Under the pieces are notes generated by a model that worked only from the letters and a program-made list of their open reading frames with translations, searched no databases and was not told where the DNA came from. Position numbers and translations under genes: made by a program. DNA of 37,544 nucleotides from an uncultured Lachnospiraceae bacterium (GTDB taxonomy: Bacteria > Bacillota > Clostridia > Lachnospirales > Lachnospiraceae): contig CAOKPU010000031.1 of NCBI GenBank assembly GCA_948470755.1, forward strand, positions 1 to 37,544, read 5' to 3'. Positions 33,172 through 37,544 of the stretch are shown here, one piece after another (positions within the stretch are counted from its first letter, which is position 1; the number at the start of each line of letters is the position of its first letter).

Positions 33172-33900
33172 ATGTCTGGACATTCAAAATTTGCTAATAT
33201 TAAACATAAGAAAGAAAAAAACGATGCGGCTAAGGGGAAGATATTTACAATTATCGGGAGGGAGATTGCCGTTGCGGTCAAAGAAGGGGGGCCGGATCCG
33301 GCCAACAACTTTAAATTGGCTCAGGTGATCACGAAAGCGAAAGCCAACAATATGCCAAATGATACCATTGAACGAGGGATAAAAAAAGCGGCCGGCGATG
33401 TGGGAAATGTGAATTACAAGTATGTGACTTATGAAGGGTACGGACCGGGCGGCATTGCCATTATCGTGGATGCCCTGACCGATAACCAGAACCGTACGGC
33501 GGCGAATATCCGTAATGCATTTACAAAAGGGCAGGGAAGCATTGGGACGCCGGGCTGCGTATCTTTTATGTTTGATAAAAAAGGGCAGATTATCATTGCA
33601 AAAGAAGACTGTCCAATGGAGGCGGATGATTTGATGATGACGGCTTTGGATGCCGGGGCGGAAGATTTTTCAGAAGAAGAGGATAGCTATGAAGTATTGA
33701 CCGACCCGGACAGCTTTGGCGGGGTAAGCAAGGCATTGGAAGAGGCGGGAATTGTCATGGCTTCCGCGGAAGTGACGATGATCCCCCAAAATTATGTGGA
33801 ACTGACCGATGAAGCGGCGGTAAAGAACCTTCAGAAAACATTAGACCTTCTGGATGATGACGATGATGTGCAGGCCGTTTATCATAATTGGGATGAATAA
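33172..33900 (+). CDS. YebC/PmpR/TACO1 family protein
   Basis: A 242-aa three-domain protein of the universal YebC family, described as a transcription regulator in some bacteria and as a translation factor helping ribosomes through proline stretches in others. The start MSGHSKFANIKHKK is nearly invariant in the family (W is common where F occurs). Further landmarks are AKANNMPNDTIERGIKKA (about 58-75), YEGYGPGGIAIIVDALTDN (about 86-104), and the C-terminal segment VSKALEEAGI. The start codon lies 3 bp after the preceding stop, indicating coupling to the CorC-type gene. No unusual feature was seen. Confidence 0.95.
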   Translation: MSGHSKFANIKHKKEKNDAAKGKIFTIIGREIAVAVKEGGPDPANNFKLAQVITKAKANNMPNDTIERGIKKAAGDVGNVNYKYVTYEGYGPGGIAIIVDALTDNQNRTAANIRNAFTKGQGSIGTPGCVSFMFDKKGQIIIAKEDCPMEADDLMMTALDAGAEDFSEEEDSYEVLTDPDSFGGVSKALEEAGIVMASAEVTMIPQNYVELTDEAAVKNLQKTLDLLDDDDDVQAVYHNWDE

Positions 33901-33956
33901 GGCAAAAAACAGGGGGTGCCGGATTACAGGCGGAAACAAGGAATGGAGGGTGTGGA

Positions 33957-35240
33957 ATGAGCAGGAAGTATGGAAAAGGAACGATATGCGTCCAGTCGGG
34001 ATGGAAACCGGGAAACGGGGAGCCGAGGGTTCTTCCTATTTATCAGAGTACCACGTTTAAATATGAAACTTCGGAACAGATGGGAAGGTTGTTTGATTTG
34101 GAGGAAAGCGGTTTTTTCTACACCAGGCTCCAAAACCCCACCAATGAATATGTGGCAGAGAAGATATGCGAACTGGAAGGCGGAGCGGCAGCCATGCTGA
34201 CTTCTTCCGGGCAGGCGGCGAATTATTACGCCGTATTCAATATCTGCGAAGCGGGTTCCCATGTGGTAATGTCTTCTACCGTGTATGGGGGGACATTTAA
34301 CCTTTTGACAGTAACGATGAAAAAGATGGGAATTGACTGTACCGTGGTAGATCCGGATGCTTCGGAAGAAGAACTGGACAAGGCTTTCCGGGAAAATACC
34401 AGATGCGTGTTGGCGGAAACCATTGCGAACCCGGCGCTGGTCGTTCTGGATATCGAAAAGTTCGCAAGGATTGCCCATGCCCATCAGGTTCCCCTGATTG
34501 TGGACAACACCTTTGCTACCCCTATAAACTGCAGGCCATTTGAATGGGGGGCGGATATTGTGACCCACTCTACCACTAAATATATGGACGGCCATGGGAT
34601 GTGCGTAGGCGGCGCAATCGTGGATTCCGGCAATTTTAACTGGGGGGGATATCCGGAAAAGTATCCGGGATTGTGTTCGCCGGATGATTCTTACCATGGG
34701 ATTACATATACGGAAAAATTCGGCAGGCTGGCTTATATTACAAAAGCGACTTCCCAATTGATGCGGGATTTAGGGTCGATCCAGTCTCCGCAGAATGCTT
34801 TTTTGTTGAACGTAGGGCTGGAAACATTGCATCTAAGGGTTCCAAGGCATTGCCAGAATGCATTGCAGACAGCTTCTTATTTGGAAAAGCATGAAAAGGT
34901 GGCTTGGGTAAATTATCCGGGGCTGCCAGGGAACAAATATTACGAAAGAGCGAAGAAGTATATGCCGGAAGGGACTTGCGGGGTGATCTCTTTTGGGCTG
35001 AAGGGCGGCCGTACTGCTGCCGCTAAAATGATGGACGGGCTGCAGTTGGCGGCGATCGTGACTCATGTGGCGGATGCGCGCACCTGCGTGCTGCATCCGG
35101 CCAGCCATACCCATAGGCAGATGAGTGATGGACAATTGAGGGAAGCGGGGGTTGCTCCCGATATGATCCGCCTTTCGGTAGGGATTGAAAATGTGAAGGA
35201 TATTATAGCGGATTTAGAACAGGCATTGGATGGAATTTGA
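33957..35240 (+). CDS. metY: O-acetylhomoserine sulfhydrylase (PLP-dependent)
   Basis: Makes homocysteine from O-acetylhomoserine and sulfide, in methionine synthesis. The 427-aa protein belongs to the Cys/Met metabolism PLP family; its length and the insertion containing NWGGYPEKYPGLCSPDDSYHG (given in part: YPEKYPGLCSPDDSYHG) are typical of the MetY branch rather than MetB/MetC. The PLP lysine is in THSTTKYMDGHG (about 201-212), preceded by VDNTFATP (about 181-188) and the YTRLQNPT segment. The C-terminus has LHPASHTHRQ and IRLSVGIENVKDI. GGAGGGTGTG lies before ATG 33957. No SAM riboswitch or S-box was seen in the 56-bp gap after yebC. A folded repeat and terminator follow. Confidence 0.94.
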   Translation: MSRKYGKGTICVQSGWKPGNGEPRVLPIYQSTTFKYETSEQMGRLFDLEESGFFYTRLQNPTNEYVAEKICELEGGAAAMLTSSGQAANYYAVFNICEAGSHVVMSSTVYGGTFNLLTVTMKKMGIDCTVVDPDASEEELDKAFRENTRCVLAETIANPALVVLDIEKFARIAHAHQVPLIVDNTFATPINCRPFEWGADIVTHSTTKYMDGHGMCVGGAIVDSGNFNWGGYPEKYPGLCSPDDSYHGITYTEKFGRLAYITKATSQLMRDLGSIQSPQNAFLLNVGLETLHLRVPRHCQNALQTASYLEKHEKVAWVNYPGLPGNKYYERAKKYMPEGTCGVISFGLKGGRTAAAKMMDGLQLAAIVTHVADARTCVLHPASHTHRQMSDGQLREAGVAPDMIRLSVGIENVKDIIADLEQALDGI

Positions 35241-35247
35241 AGTTAGC

Positions 35248-35327
35248 GTGAGAAGAACTTCTAATCACTCGCAGCAGAGGCTGCTTCGCGAAGAAGTTCT
35301 ACGACTTGCTTTGCAAGTCTTTCTCAC
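35248..35327 (+). repeat. Three-arm cruciform-like intergenic element after metY
   Basis: GTGAGAA (35248-35254) pairs with TTCTCAC (35321-35327) and encloses two arms. Arm 1 is AGAACTTCT (35254-35262) with AGAAGTTCT (35292-35300), which itself holds AGCAG/CTGCT (35273-35277 with 35281-35285). Arm 2 is GACTTGC (35303-35309), TTT loop, GCAAGTC (35313-35319). The sequence TCTAATCACTCGC (35260-35272) recurs, inverted and with one extra base, at 6351-6364. It starts seven bases after the metY stop. It is probably a dispersed palindromic repeat. Confidence 0.6.
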
Positions 35328-35334
35328 ACGGGAG

Positions 35335-35358
35335 AATGCCTAAAATACGGCATTTTTT
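35335..35358 (+). terminator. Terminator after metY
   Basis: AATGCC (35335-35340) pairs with GGCATT (35349-35354) around an eight-base loop, followed by TTTT to 35358. Confidence 0.75.
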
Positions 35359-35370
35359 ATCTGGATTTGT

Positions 35371-35396
35371 GCCGTTGCAAAGCTGCGGCATGGAGG
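35371..35396 (+). promoter_or_regulatory. Leader hairpin and ATGGAGGTT ribosome-binding module
   Basis: GCCGTTGC (35371-35378) and GCTGCGGC (35382-35389) form a stem with one mismatch and one wobble around AAA. Directly after comes ATGGAGGTTGGCATG (35390-35404), in which GGAGG (35392-35396) is five bases from the chosen start. The same 15 bases recur at 36934-36948. Confidence 0.55.
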
Positions 35397-35401
35397 TTGG
35401 C

Positions 35402-36859
35402 ATGGAAATGAAAAAAACATGGTTGAGCTATGCACTATGGCTGTTTTTCTCGGCAGGGTCCGTTGTTTTATTTGCAATGTATCTGTCAGAGATCAGTGCA
35501 GGAGTGATGGGAACCGGTCCAAATGTTGTTTTAGGCTTAGCCTGCGCAGGGATTGCAGCCGCTTTGGCGATCTGGTTTTTGGGACGTAAGATGGCTAAGA
35601 CTTGGGCAGGACGGTTTTTGCAGGACGCCCGCTGCCAAAAAGCGTTTGAGCTTTTTTGCGTGGCAGGCATCCTGGCAATGGCTGTTTTTTATCGGTTTTA
35701 CATTTTAAGGCTTGTAGACGTATGGGAAGAAAGCGTTTATTATGAAATGGCAAAGATAAAAAGTCCCGGGGGAGTGCCGCAGATCGTTCATGGCGCTTCC
35801 TATTTCTATACAGTGCTGCTTTCTTTTGTATTATCGCTGAGCGGGAACCATATGGCGGCAGGCGTTTATCTGCAGTTGCTGCTTCAGATTTTATCCTTGA
35901 TGTGCCTTTATTTTGGGGTACGTCTGCTTGCCGGGAGGATAGAAGCGGTGTGTGCAATGGCTTTGATGGCCTTTTTGCCGGAATACGCCCAGCGCATCTG
36001 CGAACTGACGCCGGAAGCGTCCTATTTTTTCCTTTACTCAGCAGGCCTTTGCCTCGCCGGGCTGTATATAAAAAGGGAGGGGAAAGGAAGAAGCGCTGCG
36101 GTATTTGTCATAACCGGTTTATATATAGGGATGATGGGGTACCTGGATGCGTTTGGCTTTAGCCTTTTGCTGTTTATTGGCGGATCGTATGTAAAAGGAT
36201 TTGTGGACGGGAAAGGATGTCAGGAAGGGAAGGGCAGGAAGAATAGGGGCCGGCCTGCGTTTTTCCCGTTTATTCTTTGTCTGTCAGGGATGTTTTTTAT
36301 GTTTTTCCTTTTGTCCGTATGGGATGCGGCAGTGACGGGCAGTCCTCTTATGAGTATTTGGGAGACGTGGGGGAATGTTTCGGCGACGGGAGGAAGGCAT
36401 CGTTTTCCGGCAGGCCCTGACAGGGATATGTTGATGGGGGCTGTTCTTTGTTTTTGCGGATTGTTAGGGGCAATTGGTTTTTTCTTTCATAAGCGGCAGA
36501 AGCAGGATGTATGGATCCTTTTGCTTTTGGCAACAACCGTCTGGGATCTGTTGTCGGCAGGGGCGGCCGGATATCATATATTTACAGCCTTTGCCTGGGC
36601 GGTTCTTTCTGGGGTTGGCATTACATCCATGGGGCTTGACAAAGAAGGGGAGACGGTTAAAGCGCCCGTGCCGGATTTGGTGATGGTAGATATGGATGAA
36701 ATGGAGGAGGAAAATAAGCCATCGGTGAAGCTGATTGAAAACCCCCTTCCGCTTCCTAAAAAGCATATAAAGCGGGAAATGGATTATGACAGGATTGTAG
36801 AATGGGAGAAGATGAAATTTGACATTCCGGTAGATGAAGCGGATGATTTTGATTTTTAA
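35402..36859 (+). CDS. Polytopic membrane protein, possibly GT-C glycosyltransferase-like
   Basis: A 485-aa integral membrane protein with about ten hydrophobic segments, the first at 9-27, followed by a cytoplasmic tail of about 65 residues. The tail (ENPLPLPKKHIKREM then WEKMKFDIPVDEADDFDF) is hydrophilic and looks conserved by its motif-like character. After the third span, an acidic loop, LVDVWEESVYYEMAKI, and a following SYFYTVLLSFV segment are reminiscent of the first loop of PMT/ArnT-type GT-C enzymes, but the canonical DE motif is not clear, so the assignment is tentative. ATG 35402 follows GGAGG by five bases; ATG 35408 and 35390 are in frame alternatives. A terminator separates it from metY. 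Confidence 0.75.
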   Translation: MEMKKTWLSYALWLFFSAGSVVLFAMYLSEISAGVMGTGPNVVLGLACAGIAAALAIWFLGRKMAKTWAGRFLQDARCQKAFELFCVAGILAMAVFYRFYILRLVDVWEESVYYEMAKIKSPGGVPQIVHGASYFYTVLLSFVLSLSGNHMAAGVYLQLLLQILSLMCLYFGVRLLAGRIEAVCAMALMAFLPEYAQRICELTPEASYFFLYSAGLCLAGLYIKREGKGRSAAVFVITGLYIGMMGYLDAFGFSLLLFIGGSYVKGFVDGKGCQEGKGRKNRGRPAFFPFILCLSGMFFMFFLLSVWDAAVTGSPLMSIWETWGNVSATGGRHRFPAGPDRDMLMGAVLCFCGLLGAIGFFFHKRQKQDVWILLLLATTVWDLLSAGAAGYHIFTAFAWAVLSGVGITSMGLDKEGETVKAPVPDLVMVDMDEMEEENKPSVKLIENPLPLPKKHIKREMDYDRIVEWEKMKFDIPVDEADDFDF

Positions 36860-36888
36860 AAATAGGATATGGTATAAAAATTGTATTA

Positions 36889-36940
36889 CCATGCAAACTA
36901 AAGACGTAAAGTGAAAATTCTGAAAGCTTTGGCATGGAGG
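36889..36940 (+). promoter_or_regulatory. Second ATGGAGGTT ribosome-binding module, before tepA
   Basis: ATGGAGGTTGGCATG (36934-36948) is identical to 35390-35404, and 21 of 23 bases match over the longer segment. CCATGC (36889-36894) is complementary to GCATGG (36932-36937) and could mask the front of the module. GGAGG is five bases from ATG 36946. Confidence 0.5.
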
Positions 36941-36945
36941 TTGGC

Positions 36946-37544
36946 ATGGGAAATCAAAAATCGAAGAATGGGAAAAATGCTGATACAAAAGGAAAGGGAG
37001 AAGAAAAGAAAACAGAGGAAGAAAAGCACAGGGAAGAGCGGATCGAAAAGACGGGACAGGTAACTCTGGATAAGAATGATAAAAAACATAAGATCCATCT
37101 GCTTACGATTATAGGGGAAGTGGAAGGGCATGATAATTTGAACGGCGCTTCTAAGACAACTAAGTATGAGCATATCCTGCCGGAATTGGCAGCAATTGAG
37201 GATAGCTGCGAAGTGGACGGATTGCTTATTTTATTAAATACGATGGGCGGAGATGTGGAGGCAGGGCTTGCCATTGCGGAGATGATTGCTTCTTTAAGCA
37301 AACCTACGGTATCTTTAGTGCTGGGCGGGAGCCATTCCATTGGCGTGCCGATAGCGGTAAGCACGGATTATTCTTATATCGTACCTACAGGGACGATGGT
37401 CATCCATCCGGTGAGGATGAACGGCATGGTGATTGGAGTGCCTCAGACCTTTGACTATTTTAAACAGATTCAGAACCGTATTACCGGTTTTGTATGCAGC
37501 CATTGCAAAATAAGCAAAGCAAGGCTGGAAGAGCTGATGATGGA
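36946..37544 (+). CDS. TepA-like ClpP-fold protease, 3' end beyond window
   Basis: An open reading frame of 199 codons running off the right edge. The first 45 residues are Lys/Glu-rich and low complexity. The ClpP/crotonase-like domain then begins, [15 protein letters not shown], followed by [23 protein letters not shown] in split form. GGSHSIGVP contains the expected catalytic Ser, and [10 protein letters not shown] the catalytic-position His. These match the translocation-enhancing protein TepA (YmfB) group found in Firmicutes, usually next to ftsK/spoIIIE, which may lie just outside. ATG 36946 is supported by GGAGG five bases away. Substrates are unknown; roles in signal peptide processing or sporulation have been proposed for the group. 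Confidence 0.88.
   Translation, partial: MGNQKSKNGKNADTKGKGEEKKTEEEKHREERIEKTGQVTLDKNDKKHKIHLLTIIGEVEGHDNLNGASKTTKYEHILPELAAIEDSCEVDGLLILLNTMGGDVEAGLAIAEMIASLSKPTVSLVLGGSHSIGVPIAVSTDYSYIVPTGTMVIHPVRMNGMVIGVPQTFDYFKQIQNRITGFVCSHCKISKARLEELMM

Noticed and set aside
33901..33956. SAM riboswitch or S-box before metY
   Set aside because: The gap is only 56 bp and contains no matching motif.
33924..34757. 277-aa frame antisense to metY
   Set aside because: It mirrors the conserved metY coding sequence, lacks a ribosome-binding site and reads as a codon-bias shadow; the 202-aa and 233-aa frames opposite leuS and the LRR gene were rejected on the same grounds.

Overview
The window looks like a chromosomal segment of a low-to-mid GC Clostridia, most likely Lachnospiraceae. 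This is inferred from gene content (class B sortase beside BspA-type LRR surface proteins, a Cys/Gly-rich 'chorion-class' small protein, an alr-mazF pair, an ABC-F/Rex divergon, TepA at the right edge), from strong GGAGG ribosome-binding sites, and from AT-rich consensus sigma-A promoters. No tRNA, rRNA, CRISPR array, transposase or phage gene was seen.

Layout. 1-115: one copy of a hairpin-rich dispersed repeat. 174-3651 (minus strand): a three-gene aromatic amino acid operon, aroF-tyrA-aroA. 3954-6041: an EF-G paralogue with a strong terminator, followed directly by a second copy of the dispersed repeat. 6255-8148: a promoter, a roughly 200-nt strongly folded 5' leader, and a membrane-anchored protein of unknown function. 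8149-8555: a hairpin-rich intergenic region carrying the leuS promoter. 8556-10970: leuS. 11028-12236 (minus): two overlapping small genes of unknown function and a tiny 12-cysteine protein. 12474-22309: a cell-surface locus with a class B sortase, a 1666-aa LRR protein ending in a PKTGD sorting signal, a secreted LRR paralogue without the anchor, and a subtilisin-like protease. 22428-24481: a GntR/FCD regulator and NADP isocitrate dehydrogenase. 24643-28093: an ABC-F protein and rex transcribed divergently from back-to-back promoters, plus a charged protein of unknown function behind rex. 28222-31439: NAD(P)HX repair enzyme, alanine racemase and a MazF endoribonuclease with no visible MazE. 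31765-35240: a CNNM/CorC-type membrane protein, YebC and an O-acetylhomoserine sulfhydrylase. 35402-37544: a polytopic membrane protein and a truncated TepA (ClpP-fold) gene.

How parts may work together. The sortase probably anchors its neighbour through the C-terminal PKTGD signal. The second LRR protein shares the C-terminal domain just before that signal but stops where the anchor would begin. Rex is expected to sense NADH/NAD+, and the FCD regulator has a palindrome over its own promoter that fits autoregulation.

The most unusual material is non-coding. (1) A folded leader at 6290-6498 has a hairpin loop complementary to the sequence abutting the Shine-Dalgarno. (2) A recurrent module, hairpin or pairing arm plus ATGGAGGTT-NNN-ATG, lies in front of three different genes, with degenerate relatives elsewhere. 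(3) Several multi-arm intergenic structures look like dispersed repeats or small RNAs. None has been checked by folding software or database search, so all structural statements rest on complementarity read by eye.
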